Assembly: GCF_042686125.1 (NCBI RefSeq)
Contig: NZ_JBHUOV010000001.1
Location: 1,302,001-1,366,000, forward strand
Length of the DNA stretch: 64,000 nt
From: Oceanihabitans iliipiscarium
GTDB lineage: Bacteria; Bacteroidota; Bacteroidia; Flavobacteriales; Flavobacteriaceae
Direction: 5' to 3'
A program made the translations under genes and the position numbers. Numbering within the stretch: position 1 is the first letter of the stretch; each line of letters starts with the position of its first letter. Under the pieces are notes generated by a model that saw only the letters and a program-made list of their open reading frames with translations, was not told where the DNA came from and searched no databases. Shown in pieces: positions 26,194-35,053 of the stretch.

Positions 26194-26730
26194 ATGCAAG
26201 ATACTTCAAAACAATATGATGCTGCAATAAATACTTGTAGAAGCTTATTTATTAAAAAAATGTCAGATTATGGAAGCGCATGGAGAATACTGCGTTTACC
26301 TTCTTTAACCGATCAAATTTTTATAAAAGCACAACGTATTAGAGGGTTGCAACAAAATGCTGTTAGAAAAGTTGATGAAGGAGAAGTAAGTGAATTTATA
26401 GGTATTATAAACTATTGCGTCATGGCTTTAATTCAAATTGATAAAGGCGTCGTAGAACAGCCAGATTTGTCTACCGAAGAAGCTACAGTGCTTTATGATG
26501 AAAAAGTAGCAATCACGAAACAGCTCATGCAAGATAAAAACCATGATTATGGTGAAGCTTGGCGAGATATGCGTGTGAGTTCTTTAACCGATTTAATTTT
26601 GCAAAAATTATTACGCGTTAAGCAAATTGAAGACAATGCAGGAAAAACGATTGTGAGTGAAGGTATTGATGCTAATTATCAAGATATGATTAATTATGCT
26701 GTCTTCGCTTTAATACATTTAAAAGAATAA
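26194..26730 (+). CDS. DUF1599 family protein
   Basis: The 178-residue protein belongs to the DUF1599 family found in Bacteroidota, of unknown function. It is an internal duplication: both halves contain a K..DYG.AWR..R..SLTD pattern (MSDYGSAWRILRLPSLTD and NHDYGEAWRDMRVSSLTD), each followed by a basic helix (RIRGLQQNA / RVKQIEDNA) and a hydrophobic helix with INY.V.ALI. The repeated His/Asp/Trp pattern recalls all-alpha NTP pyrophosphohydrolase folds, but I cannot establish that. It begins a rightward run with the BT_3928 gene one base away. Confidence 0.85.
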   Translation: MQDTSKQYDAAINTCRSLFIKKMSDYGSAWRILRLPSLTDQIFIKAQRIRGLQQNAVRKVDEGEVSEFIGIINYCVMALIQIDKGVVEQPDLSTEEATVLYDEKVAITKQLMQDKNHDYGEAWRDMRVSSLTDLILQKLLRVKQIEDNAGKTIVSEGIDANYQDMINYAVFALIHLKE

Positions 26731-26731
26731 T

Positions 26732-28042
26732 ATGAAATACATCACACATCTTTGTAGATTACTCGTTGGAGGATTATTTATTTTTTCAGGACTTATAAAA
26801 TTAAACGACCCTTTAGGGTTTTCTTATAAATTACAAGAATATTTTAGCGCAGATGTTTTAAATCTCCCTTTTTTAGAACCTTATGCTTTAGCGATTTCTG
26901 TCTTTGTTGTAGTTTTAGAAGTTGTCTTAGGTGTGTTTTTACTCATTGGATATAAACAAAAATTTACAGTTTGGAGCTTATTCGCTATGATTGTGTTTTT
27001 TACCTTCTTAACGTTTTATGCGTGGTATTTTGATAAGGTTAAAGATTGTGGTTGTTTTGGCGATTTCTTACCTATGAAGCCAATAGAAAGCTTTATAAAA
27101 GACCTTATTTTATTAGCCTTAATAGTGGTTTTACTAATTGGTTTAAGGTATATAAAACCGTTATTCAGTAAATTAGGAACCACGCTCTTAGCCCTTTTAG
27201 GGTTTGTAGGTAGTTTGTGGTTTGGATATCATGTATTGATGCATTTGCCAACTTGGGATTTTAGAGCTTATAAGGTTGGAGCAAATATACAAGAAGGCAT
27301 GTTAACACCTGATGATGCTGCGGTTGCCGTAGTCGAATATGCTTGGAAATTTAAAGTGAATGGTGAAGAAAAAATTATTACCACAAACGGAAGCTATCCA
27401 ACGGTTGATGGTGAATATATTGGTGTAGAAACGAAAGTCATTGAAGAAGGTTACGATCCACCAATCAAAGATTTTTCTATTGAGAGTAATGATGAAGATT
27501 TAACCGAACACTTTTTGAGTGTCGAACACCTTATCATGATTGTTTCATATAACTTAGATACTGCTGAAGCTGATGGTGTTGCTTCATTAAAAGCGACGAC
27601 AGATGAAGCCATTAAAAATGGATACACCGTTATTGGTTTAACAGCTTCAGGTGCTGATGAAAAACAAAAAATTAAAACAGATTATAACTTGAATTTCGAT
27701 TGGTATTTGTGTGATGAAAAAGCATTAAAAACTATCATTCGTGCTAATCCTGGAATTGTAAAACTGGAGAAGGGTACAGTAACTCAAAAACTACATTGGA
27801 ATGATATTAATGATTTAGAGTTGCCAGAAGTAGAACGAACGCCTGAACCTGAACCATTAAAAGAAGTTACGATACTTTATTTTGTTGATGGTGAAGTGTC
27901 TTCAAAAGAAATAGTTGATGCTATAGATCCTGAAACTATTGAATCTGTTAATGTTATTAACGATTCAACTCTACTAAAAGACATAAGTGGCTACAATGAA
28001 AAAATATTAGAAGCTGTTGAAGTGACTTTAAAAAAGCAATAA
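26732..28042 (+). CDS. BT_3928 family membrane protein (DoxX-like, C-terminal extension)
   Basis: A 436-residue protein. The first 150 residues form a four-helix DoxX-like membrane domain beginning LCRLLVGGLFIFSGLIKLNDPLGFSYKLQEYF, with a VKDCGCFGDFLPM cysteine motif typical of the BT_3928 group. The remainder, about 270 residues, is soluble and contains a thioredoxin-like segment (GYTVIGLTASGADEKQ... FDWYLCDEKALKTIIRANPGIV) without a CxxC pair. Its role is unknown; redox chemistry at the membrane is plausible. It lies between DUF1599 and the permease gene, with only single-base gaps. Confidence 0.85.
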   Translation: MKYITHLCRLLVGGLFIFSGLIKLNDPLGFSYKLQEYFSADVLNLPFLEPYALAISVFVVVLEVVLGVFLLIGYKQKFTVWSLFAMIVFFTFLTFYAWYFDKVKDCGCFGDFLPMKPIESFIKDLILLALIVVLLIGLRYIKPLFSKLGTTLLALLGFVGSLWFGYHVLMHLPTWDFRAYKVGANIQEGMLTPDDAAVAVVEYAWKFKVNGEEKIITTNGSYPTVDGEYIGVETKVIEEGYDPPIKDFSIESNDEDLTEHFLSVEHLIMIVSYNLDTAEADGVASLKATTDEAIKNGYTVIGLTASGADEKQKIKTDYNLNFDWYLCDEKALKTIIRANPGIVKLEKGTVTQKLHWNDINDLELPEVERTPEPEPLKEVTILYFVDGEVSSKEIVDAIDPETIESVNVINDSTLLKDISGYNEKILEAVEVTLKKQ

Positions 28043-28043
28043 T

Positions 28044-29120
28044 CTGATTAAATACTTATTAAATAAAGCCTTTTACACCTTACTCACATTATTTGGAGTA
28101 GTCACTGTAATATTCTTTTTGTTTAATGTGCTTCCTGGAGATCCTGCTCAAATGATGTTAGGTCAAAACGATGATAGTGAACAACTGGCATTAGTCAAAC
28201 AAAAATATGGTTTCGATAAACCCATCAGTACACAATACTTTTACTATTTAAACGATTTATCTCCAATCTCATTTCATTCCAAAAGGGCAACCGATTATAC
28301 GTTTTTAAGTAAAAATAAATATACAGCAATACAACTGTTCTCTATAGGACAAACAACCACAGTGTTAAAGTTTCCGTATTTAAGAGAGTCCTTTACTAAA
28401 CAAGGTAAAAAAGTGAGTCAAGTCTTAGCAGAGACACTTCCAAATACTTTTGTGTTAGCAGTTTCAGCAATTGTAATCGCCATGTTGTTGGGTATTTTTT
28501 TAGGGATCATTTCTGCATTAAAAAAGGACTCTTTTTTAGATAAGGCTATTCAGATTTTTAGCACTATTGGTATGAGTGTGCCGTCTTTCTTTTCAGCAAT
28601 TTTATTCGCCTGGCTATTTGGTTATGTGTTGCATAATTATACGAATCTTGAAATGACAGGTAGCTTATACGAACTTGATGATTATGGCGAAAACATGCAT
28701 GTCAAATGGAAAAACCTTATTCTTCCTGCTATTGTTTTAGGCATTCGACCTTTGGCTGTAATTATTCAACTCATGCGAAATTCATTACTAGAAGTGTTTA
28801 ATCAAGATTATATTCGTACTGCTCGTGCTAAGGGTTTAAGTGCGTTTCAAATCATTAAAAATCACGCCATTAAAAATGCACTTAATCCTGTGGTAACAGC
28901 TGTTTCTGGCTGGTTTGCTTCAATGCTTGCTGGTGCAGTTTTTGTGGAGTATATTTTTGGATGGAACGGCTTAGGGAAAGAAATTGTAAATGCTCTAAAT
29001 ACTTTAGATTTACCAGTAATTATGGGTTCTGTTTTAATTATTGCAACGCTCTTTGTAATGATTAATATTTTTGTCGACATAATCTATACTTGGTTAGATC
29101 CAAAAGTGAAATTAGAATAA
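28044..29120 (+). CDS. ABC transporter permease (DppB/OppB-like), probable CTG start
   Basis: A six-helix inner-membrane permease of the peptide/nickel transporter type. Signatures include NVLPGDPAQMMLGQN near the N-terminus and the EAA loop RTARAKGLSAFQIIKNHAIKNALNP. The first membrane helix (YLLNKAFYTLLTLFGVVTVIFFLF) lies upstream of the TTG at 28119, so that start is too late. The frame is closed by a TAA at 28029-28031, and the only candidate initiators between are CTG at 28044 and ATT at 28047. CTG, one base after the BT_3928 stop, gives a 358-residue protein starting (M)IKYLLNK, the expected N-terminus. No ATPase, second permease or binding protein is nearby, so its partners are encoded elsewhere. 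Confidence 0.85.
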   Translation: MIKYLLNKAFYTLLTLFGVVTVIFFLFNVLPGDPAQMMLGQNDDSEQLALVKQKYGFDKPISTQYFYYLNDLSPISFHSKRATDYTFLSKNKYTAIQLFSIGQTTTVLKFPYLRESFTKQGKKVSQVLAETLPNTFVLAVSAIVIAMLLGIFLGIISALKKDSFLDKAIQIFSTIGMSVPSFFSAILFAWLFGYVLHNYTNLEMTGSLYELDDYGENMHVKWKNLILPAIVLGIRPLAVIIQLMRNSLLEVFNQDYIRTARAKGLSAFQIIKNHAIKNALNPVVTAVSGWFASMLAGAVFVEYIFGWNGLGKEIVNALNTLDLPVIMGSVLIIATLFVMINIFVDIIYTWLDPKVKLE

Positions 29121-29140
29121 TTCAATCCCAATCATTTCAA

Positions 29141-29632
29141 ATGAAAAAACTAGCATACTTAACCACTATTTGTTTACTTGCTTTTAATTGTATAGCTCAA
29201 GAACCATTTACAGAGTTTCCCCAAGAGGCTCTAAATGATACTTTTATAACTTTAGAAGACGAAAATATAGCCTTTAAACAGATATTAGAACAACATAAAG
29301 GCAAAACTATTTTAATTGACGTTTGGGCGTCTTGGTGTGGCGATTGTATTAAAGGCTTGCCTAAAGTTAAAGCTCTTCAAGAAGTGCATAAAGATGTTGT
29401 TTTCTTGTTTTTATCTGCCGATAGGTCTCTAGAACGTTGGAAAAGAGGATTGAAAAAATATAATATTAAAGGAGAGCATTATTTTATGCCAAAAGGCATG
29501 AAAAGTGTGTTTAGTAAAACTATAGGTTTAAATTGGATTCCTCGTTACATGATTATAGACCCAGAAGGCCAAATAAAATTATTTAAAGCCATAAAAGCTG
29601 ACGATAGTCAGCTAATTAAAGCGCTAAATTAA
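29141..29632 (+). CDS. TlpA/thioredoxin-like exported disulfide oxidoreductase
   Basis: A 163-residue exported protein. The ATG at 29141 gives a signal peptide (MKKLAYLTTICLLAFNCIAQ); the longer reading from 29090 overlaps the permease gene and is rejected. The thioredoxin fold carries the active site WASWCGDC with cysteines at 66 and 69, the helix KGLPKVKALQE, and the cis-proline strand as NWIPRYMIIDPEG. Such proteins reduce or shuffle disulfides of periplasmic partners. CGDC instead of CGPC or CVPC may shift the redox potential. It precedes tpiA by 29 bases. Confidence 0.9.
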   Translation: MKKLAYLTTICLLAFNCIAQEPFTEFPQEALNDTFITLEDENIAFKQILEQHKGKTILIDVWASWCGDCIKGLPKVKALQEVHKDVVFLFLSADRSLERWKRGLKKYNIKGEHYFMPKGMKSVFSKTIGLNWIPRYMIIDPEGQIKLFKAIKADDSQLIKALN

Positions 29633-29661
29633 TTACTTTTGCATAACGCTAAACATATATT

Positions 29662-30411
29662 ATGAGAAAAAATATTGTTGCAGGAAACTGGAAAATGAAT
29701 AACGACCTTCCGCAAACTGAAGTCTTAATTTCTAATTTAAAAAAGCAAACACAAACGTCTAATGCTGAGGTTATGATTGCGCCAACATTTACGAACCTTT
29801 GGCATGCTTTTGAAGCGTTAAGACAATCCAATATTGAAGTCATTGCACAGAACATGCACTTTGCAGAACATGGTGCTTATACTGGAGAAGTTAGCGCAAG
29901 CATGTTGCAAAGCGTAGGTGTGCAAACCGTTATTTTAGGACATAGCGAACGTCGTGCGTATTTTAATGAAACCGACGAGTTGCTCGCAAAAAAAGTAGAT
30001 CAAGCTTTAAAAAGTAACCTGCGTGTTATTTTCTGCTTTGGTGAAGAATTAGCAGATCGAAAATCTAATAAGCATGAAGCTGTTGTGGCTTCTCAAATAC
30101 AAAATGCACTATTTCATTTAGAGGCTTCGGCGTTTAAAAATATCGTTCTTGCTTATGAACCAGTTTGGGCCATTGGTACTGGTGAAACAGCTAGCCCAGA
30201 ACAAGCACAAGATATGCACGCTTTTATAAGAAGGACTCTAGAAAGTAAGTATGGCCATATTGCTTCCAATAATGTATCAATTCTTTATGGAGGAAGTGTA
30301 AAACCAGGAAATGCTAAAGAAATTTTCTCTAAACCAGATGTCGATGGTGGATTAATTGGTGGTGCAGCTTTAAAAGCGGAAGATTTTTATGCAATCGTAA
30401 ATGCGTTTTAA
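29662..30411 (+). CDS. tpiA: Triosephosphate isomerase
   Basis: TpiA interconverts dihydroxyacetone phosphate and glyceraldehyde-3-phosphate in glycolysis. The 249-residue TIM barrel shows all catalytic landmarks: GNWKMN (Lys), LGHSERR (His), YEPVWAIGTGETAS (Glu and the flexible loop), and the phosphate-binding LYGGSVKPGN and LIGGAAL. A -7-like box TACTTTTG at 29634-29641 lies 20 bases before the ATG. In many flavobacteria prmA follows directly; here two extra genes intervene. Confidence 0.97.
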   Translation: MRKNIVAGNWKMNNDLPQTEVLISNLKKQTQTSNAEVMIAPTFTNLWHAFEALRQSNIEVIAQNMHFAEHGAYTGEVSASMLQSVGVQTVILGHSERRAYFNETDELLAKKVDQALKSNLRVIFCFGEELADRKSNKHEAVVASQIQNALFHLEASAFKNIVLAYEPVWAIGTGETASPEQAQDMHAFIRRTLESKYGHIASNNVSILYGGSVKPGNAKEIFSKPDVDGGLIGGAALKAEDFYAIVNAF

Positions 30412-30447
30412 AATGCTTATCTTTTAGCATTGTAAACACTATGCTTA

Positions 30448-31575
30448 TTGAATTTTAATATTTATAACAGTTTAATTTTAGCTGGAGTTATTCAAGGAAT
30501 AATTTTCACTCTTGTTGTGCTTTTAACTAAAAGGTATAAAAGCAAAAGTGTTTACTTTTTAGCAGCACTAATCCTAACATATTCATTTAGTAATCTACAA
30601 TATTATCTTCAAGATATTAGATATGTTGATTACACAGAATTGTTTAGTACTTTTTATGTGCCTTGGTCAGACTTAACACCTGCATTATTGTACTGTTATG
30701 TAATCTCATATTTATATCCTTCAAGAAAAATAACGAAGAAAGAGTTGCTTTTTTTTAGTCTTTTTGTATTTACTTTTATAATTAGTACAATCTATAAAAT
30801 TAGCGTAAGAATAGAACCTAAAAGTGAAACTCTTGAAAATATAACGCTCCATTTAAGGTATTATATTGCTTATTATGCTGATTTGATTGCTGCGACTTTT
30901 AGTATCATTACTCTTGTGATAGTATTTACTATCATTAATAAATATATAAAGGAAACCGCCGAATTTAAATACAATTTTGTAAAACTGCAGCTTAATTGGC
31001 TAAAAAAAACCCTGTACATCTTAATGGTTTTAATTGCTATATGGGTGTTGCTTGTGGTTATGGATATGATATCTTTAGACGATGTTTCATTCTATCCTAT
31101 TTGGCTCGGAATTGCGATTCTTATTTATTGGTTGGGACATGTTGGTATTTATAAGTATGGCATTGATGAAGAACGCCAAAAAATTCAACAAAAACGTAAA
31201 AGCAAAAAACAGCTTCTTGTTAAAAATAAAACAAAGCATATTATTATTGAAAGATTAAAACTATACTTAGTAGATGAAAAACGCTTCTTAGACTCATCAC
31301 TTACATTAGAAAAAACAGCACAAGCGTTAGAATTAAGCCAAGGGCATTTATCCAAAATCATCAATACCGAATTACAGATTAGCTTTTCAGATTATATAAA
31401 TTCTTTACGTGTTGAAGAAGCAAAATCTTATCTCGAAGACTCAGAGTTTTCAAACTATACATTAGTTGCTATTGGACTTGAAGCTGGTTTTAACTCAAAA
31501 TCTGCATTTAATGCTTCTTTTAAAAAACATACAGGAAAGACACCCTCAGAATACAAGCAACAGCATGTAAAGTAG
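30448..31575 (+). CDS. AraC-family regulator with seven-helix membrane N-terminus
   Basis: A 375-residue membrane-bound transcription factor. Residues about 8-250 contain seven hydrophobic segments (for example ILAGVIQGIIFTLVVLL, the first, and YPIWLGIAILIYWLGHVGIY, the last). The C-terminal about 100 residues form an AraC DNA-binding domain with two helix-turn-helix units (LEKTAQALELSQGHLSKIIN and LVAIGLEAGFNSKSAFNASFKKHTG) and the ending GKTPSEYKQ. The start is a TTG at 30448; the ATG at 30441 is out of frame. The signal sensed is unknown. It precedes the T9SS propeller gene and may control it. Confidence 0.88.
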   Translation: MNFNIYNSLILAGVIQGIIFTLVVLLTKRYKSKSVYFLAALILTYSFSNLQYYLQDIRYVDYTELFSTFYVPWSDLTPALLYCYVISYLYPSRKITKKELLFFSLFVFTFIISTIYKISVRIEPKSETLENITLHLRYYIAYYADLIAATFSIITLVIVFTIINKYIKETAEFKYNFVKLQLNWLKKTLYILMVLIAIWVLLVVMDMISLDDVSFYPIWLGIAILIYWLGHVGIYKYGIDEERQKIQQKRKSKKQLLVKNKTKHIIIERLKLYLVDEKRFLDSSLTLEKTAQALELSQGHLSKIINTELQISFSDYINSLRVEEAKSYLEDSEFSNYTLVAIGLEAGFNSKSAFNASFKKHTGKTPSEYKQQHVK

Positions 31576-31663
31576 TCCTACTTTTTCATAATCACATAAA
31601 ATAGCACTTTCATAATTGTTCTCATCGGTAGCTTTATCAATCTAAATGTTTAAAACAAAAACG

Positions 31664-33274
31664 ATGAAACGATTTTTATTATTAGGTCTACTATTATTTA
31701 TTTCAAACATATTAAACGCCCAAGGTTGGGGCGAAACTCAAAAAATTGTAAGTCAAGATAGATCTATTGCAGATTTTTTTGGATGGTCTGTCGCAATTGA
31801 TGGAGATTATGCAGTAGTTGGAGCTAGAGGAGGAGGTCCTACAGGCACATTTAGAGGTATTGCTTATGTTTTTCACAACGATGGGAGTGGTGTTTGGATC
31901 GAAGTCGATCAATTAACAAATATTGATAATTCTAATTTTGATGGTTTTGGGTATTCGGTTGCTATTAGTGGAGACTATATTTTTATTGGAGCTACAGGGC
32001 AAGATTATATAGGAAATGGTGCGGGGAATTATTTGTCAGGAGCAGGAGCTGTTTATGTTTATGAAAATGATGGAGTTGGAAACTGGAATCAAGTTCAAAA
32101 AATCGTCGCATCAGATAGAGATACCGAAAATGGGTTTGGTAATGCATTAGCAATTCAGGGTAATTATGCTGTTGTAGGTGTTGTGAAACAATCTTATGAT
32201 GTAACTGGTTCCAATTTTTTAGATAGTGCAGGAGCGGTCTATATTTTTGAACGCGATGAGAGTGGAGAATGGAATGAGGTTCAAAAAATTGTGGCTTCAG
32301 ATCGAGCTGTTTTTGACTATTTTGGTAGAAATGCTGTTGCTATAGACGCTGATTTTTTAGTTGTTGGAGCAAATTATGAAGATGAAGATGTTTCTGGGAT
32401 GAATACGATTTCTAGTGCAGGTTCTGCTTATGTTTTTGAGCGAGATGGTAGTGGAACATGGAATGAGGTTCAAAAAATTGTGGCTTCAGATAGAGAACAA
32501 GGAGAATGGTTTGGTGTCGCTGTGGATATTTACGGAGAAACTATAGCTGTAGGGTCTAGTCAGGAATATATTTCTGGAAATACAAGTGCTCAATATGGAG
32601 CGGTATATATGTATGAAAAAGATGGAGCAGGTATTTGGAATGAAACTCAGAAAATTAGACCTAGTAATTTAGACTATCAATCTGGATTCGGACAAGCTTT
32701 AGACTTAGTTGAAAACCATTTAATTATAGGTGCTTCTGGAATGGAAATAGGAAGTGTGCCTAATGGCGGAGCTGCGTTTATGTTTGAGAAAGATGGAGCA
32801 GATGTATGGAATCAAGTTGCTGTCATGTATGATACAAATGCTGCTGCTGCAGACTTTTTTGGTATTGATGTTGCTATAAGTGAAAATTATGCCATGGTTG
32901 GCTCGTATCAAGAAGATGAGGATGAATTGGGTGTAAACACTTTAGGTGAAGCAGGTTCAGTATATGTTTTTGAAATTAATGAGCCTAATACTTTAGAGCC
33001 TTTAGAAACCTTAAGTGTTTTTGAAAATACATTAGAGAGCACTATTAATGCCTATCCTAATCCAGTTGATAATATACTTCATCTTGATTTTAAAATTCAT
33101 ATAAATTTTATAACTGTTAAAGTTAGTAATGTCTTAGGACAAGTTGTTTTTTCTGAAAAATACTATAACTCTAAATCAATTGAATTACCCTTCGATATGT
33201 CAAAAGGAATGTATTTAGTTGAAGTCAAAATAAATAATAATGAAACCTCAGTTTTAAAGATTATTAAACATTAA
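31664..33274 (+). CDS. Seven-bladed beta-propeller protein with T9SS type A sorting domain
   Basis: The start at 31664 (MKRFLLLGLLLFISNILNAQG) gives a clean signal peptide. The mature part consists of seven tandem repeats of about 55-63 residues, each with W.(E/Q).QKI..SDR....FG..VAI.G.....G....G.AYVFE.DG, an FG-GAP/integrin-like pattern. Seven copies predict one closed propeller. The C-terminal about 75 residues (INAYPNPVDNILHLDF... ending SVLKIIKH) form a type A T9SS sorting signal, so the protein is exported through the outer membrane and probably anchored or released. The ligand is unknown. The repeats are much more diverged than those of the 6012 protein. Confidence 0.9.
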   Translation: MKRFLLLGLLLFISNILNAQGWGETQKIVSQDRSIADFFGWSVAIDGDYAVVGARGGGPTGTFRGIAYVFHNDGSGVWIEVDQLTNIDNSNFDGFGYSVAISGDYIFIGATGQDYIGNGAGNYLSGAGAVYVYENDGVGNWNQVQKIVASDRDTENGFGNALAIQGNYAVVGVVKQSYDVTGSNFLDSAGAVYIFERDESGEWNEVQKIVASDRAVFDYFGRNAVAIDADFLVVGANYEDEDVSGMNTISSAGSAYVFERDGSGTWNEVQKIVASDREQGEWFGVAVDIYGETIAVGSSQEYISGNTSAQYGAVYMYEKDGAGIWNETQKIRPSNLDYQSGFGQALDLVENHLIIGASGMEIGSVPNGGAAFMFEKDGADVWNQVAVMYDTNAAAADFFGIDVAISENYAMVGSYQEDEDELGVNTLGEAGSVYVFEINEPNTLEPLETLSVFENTLESTINAYPNPVDNILHLDFKIHINFITVKVSNVLGQVVFSEKYYNSKSIELPFDMSKGMYLVEVKINNNETSVLKIIKH

Positions 33275-33316
33275 GTTGAGAAAATTACATGTAACTTTGT
33301 TGTTTAAATTATTGAC

Positions 33317-34153
33317 ATGTCAAATACAATATATATTGGTTACTATTTTAAAGTAGAACCATTACAACCAGGCGTTGAAATTTTAATTGCGGAATTAGGT
33401 TATGCTGGTTTCGAAAGCTTTGTTGAAACTCAAGAAGGTGTCACGGCTTATATTCAAAAGGAAGAATGGCATGGCGATATTTTAAATGATATTCGTATTC
33501 TAAATGCTGAAGAATTTAAAATTTCTTATTCGTTTGAAGATATTGTTCAAACAAATTGGAATGCAGAATGGGAAAAAAACTTCCAACCTATTATTGTTGA
33601 TGATTTATGTGCTGTTCGCGCACCTTTTCATGATCGTTTAAATACCAAATACGATATCATTATTGAACCAAAAATGAGCTTTGGGACTGGTCATCATGAA
33701 ACCACACACATGATGATTCAACATATTTTACAAAATGACTTTCAAGATAAATCAGTTTTAGATATGGGTTGTGGTACAGGTGTGCTTGCTATTCTTGCCG
33801 AAAAAAAAGGAGCTACTCAGTTAGATGCGATAGATATCGATAACTGGTGCTATGTAAATAGTATAGAAAATGTAGAACGCAATAATTGTAGTAAGATTTC
33901 TGTTATTGAAGGTGATGCCACTTTATTAAAAGGAAAAAAGTACGATATCATAATTGCAAATATTAATAGGAATATCTTACTTCATGACCTAAGAACGTAT
34001 TCAGAAAGTTTAAACCAAAACGGAATGCTATTCTTAAGTGGATTTTATAACAATGACATTCCGATTATAGAAGCTGAATGCAATAAGTATATGTTAAAAT
34101 TGAGCGAAAAAATCGAAAAAAATAATTGGGTTGCTCTAAAATTTTTAAATTAG
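33317..34153 (+). CDS. prmA: Ribosomal protein L11 methyltransferase
   Basis: PrmA trimethylates ribosomal protein L11. The 278-residue protein has the N-terminal L11-binding domain (about 1-95), then the Rossmann-like methyltransferase domain with the SAM-binding motif LDMGCGTGVLAILAEKKGA, the preceding EPKMSFGTGHHETTHMMIQ, and the catalytic-pocket NPPY-equivalent IIIANINRNILL. The last is the N-I-N form usual for PrmA. clpS follows 21 bases downstream, an order common in flavobacteria. Confidence 0.95.
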   Translation: MSNTIYIGYYFKVEPLQPGVEILIAELGYAGFESFVETQEGVTAYIQKEEWHGDILNDIRILNAEEFKISYSFEDIVQTNWNAEWEKNFQPIIVDDLCAVRAPFHDRLNTKYDIIIEPKMSFGTGHHETTHMMIQHILQNDFQDKSVLDMGCGTGVLAILAEKKGATQLDAIDIDNWCYVNSIENVERNNCSKISVIEGDATLLKGKKYDIIIANINRNILLHDLRTYSESLNQNGMLFLSGFYNNDIPIIEAECNKYMLKLSEKIEKNNWVALKFLN

Positions 34154-34174
34154 TAGAAGAATAAAGCTTTGAAG

Positions 34175-34450
34175 ATGAGTACTAAAGAAAAAATAAAAGA
34201 AGAAGTCCTTGTTGAGACTTTAGAGCAAAACCTAAATGAAATTGTACTGTATAACGATGATGTTAATACGTTCGATCATGTTATAGATACACTCATTTAC
34301 GCTTGCGATCATACTCCAGAACAAGCCGAACAATGCTCTATTTTAGTGCATTATAAAGGTCAGTGTACTGTTAAAACAGGAGTTTATGACGAGCTTGAAC
34401 CTCGTTGTACAATCTTGCTTGATGCTGGATTAAGTGCAGAAATTATTTAG
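34175..34450 (+). CDS. clpS: ATP-dependent Clp protease adaptor ClpS
   Basis: ClpS delivers N-degron substrates to the ClpA/ClpC unfoldase for degradation. The ATG at 34175 is used; a TTG two codons upstream is also possible. The 91-residue protein contains the substrate-pocket motif IVLYNDDVNTFDHVIDTL, followed by HTPEQAEQCSILVHYKGQCTVKTG, where the conserved His and the hydrophobic residues match the family. It probably shares a transcript with prmA. Confidence 0.95.
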   Translation: MSTKEKIKEEVLVETLEQNLNEIVLYNDDVNTFDHVIDTLIYACDHTPEQAEQCSILVHYKGQCTVKTGVYDELEPRCTILLDAGLSAEII

Positions 34451-34501
34451 ATTGTCGTTCACAAATCATCAAATCCCCTATTTTTTAACAATTAATACGT
34501 G

Positions 34502-34509
34502 TATTTTTG
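34502..34509 (+). promoter_or_regulatory. -7 box of idi, predicting a leaderless mRNA
   Basis: TATTTTTG matches the Bacteroidota -7 consensus TAnnTTTG and ends only four bases before the idi ATG at 34514. No TTG is present at the usual -33 position, so the call rests on the -7 box alone. Confidence 0.4.
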
Positions 34510-34513
34510 CACT

Positions 34514-35053
34514 ATGGTAGAAGAACAAGTTATACTTGTAAACGAAAATAATGAGCAAATTGGTTTAATGCCTAAGCTTGAAGCGCATGAAAAAGCTGTA
34601 TTGCATCGTGCGTTTTCAGTATTCGTGTTTAATGATGCTAATGAACTCATGTTGCAGCAACGTGCTCATCATAAATACCATTCACCTGGACTATGGACAA
34701 ATACTTGCTGTAGTCATCAGCGCGATGGAGAAAGTAATATAGAAGCAGGTAAAAGACGACTTCAAGAAGAAATGGGTTTTGTTACACAACTTGAAGAGTC
34801 AATTTCTTTTATTTACAAAGCACCATTTGATAATGGTTTAACAGAACATGAATATGACCATATTCTTATTGGTAGATATAATGATGCGCCAATAATAAAC
34901 GTAGAAGAAGTTGAAGATTGGAAATGGATGCCTCTCGAAGCAGTAAAAAAAGAAATCGAATCACAGCCTGAATTATATACAGCGTGGTTTAAGATTATTT
35001 TTGATAAATTCTATCTGCATATTAATATAACTCAAGATGCAAGTAACCGTTAG
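34514..35053 (+). CDS. idi: Isopentenyl-diphosphate delta-isomerase, type I
   Basis: Idi interconverts isopentenyl and dimethylallyl diphosphate for isoprenoid synthesis. The 179-residue Nudix-fold protein shows NTCCSHQRDGESNIEAGKRRLQEEMGF (the catalytic Cys-Ser-His region and the Nudix-like helix), the conserved YDHILIGRYND with the metal-binding Glu nearby, and the N-terminal AHEKAVLHRAFSVFVFN. The ATG at 34514 is chosen because the conserved N-terminus begins there; a GTG at 34499 overlaps the promoter box. The last 17 bases overlap the next gene, so the two are coupled. Confidence 0.95.
   Translation: MVEEQVILVNENNEQIGLMPKLEAHEKAVLHRAFSVFVFNDANELMLQQRAHHKYHSPGLWTNTCCSHQRDGESNIEAGKRRLQEEMGFVTQLEESISFIYKAPFDNGLTEHEYDHILIGRYNDAPIINVEEVEDWKWMPLEAVKKEIESQPELYTAWFKIIFDKFYLHINITQDASNR

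Noticed and set aside
30412..30435. Hairpin AATGCT/AGCATT after tpiA as a terminator
   Set aside because: The stem is only 6 bp and no T tract follows.
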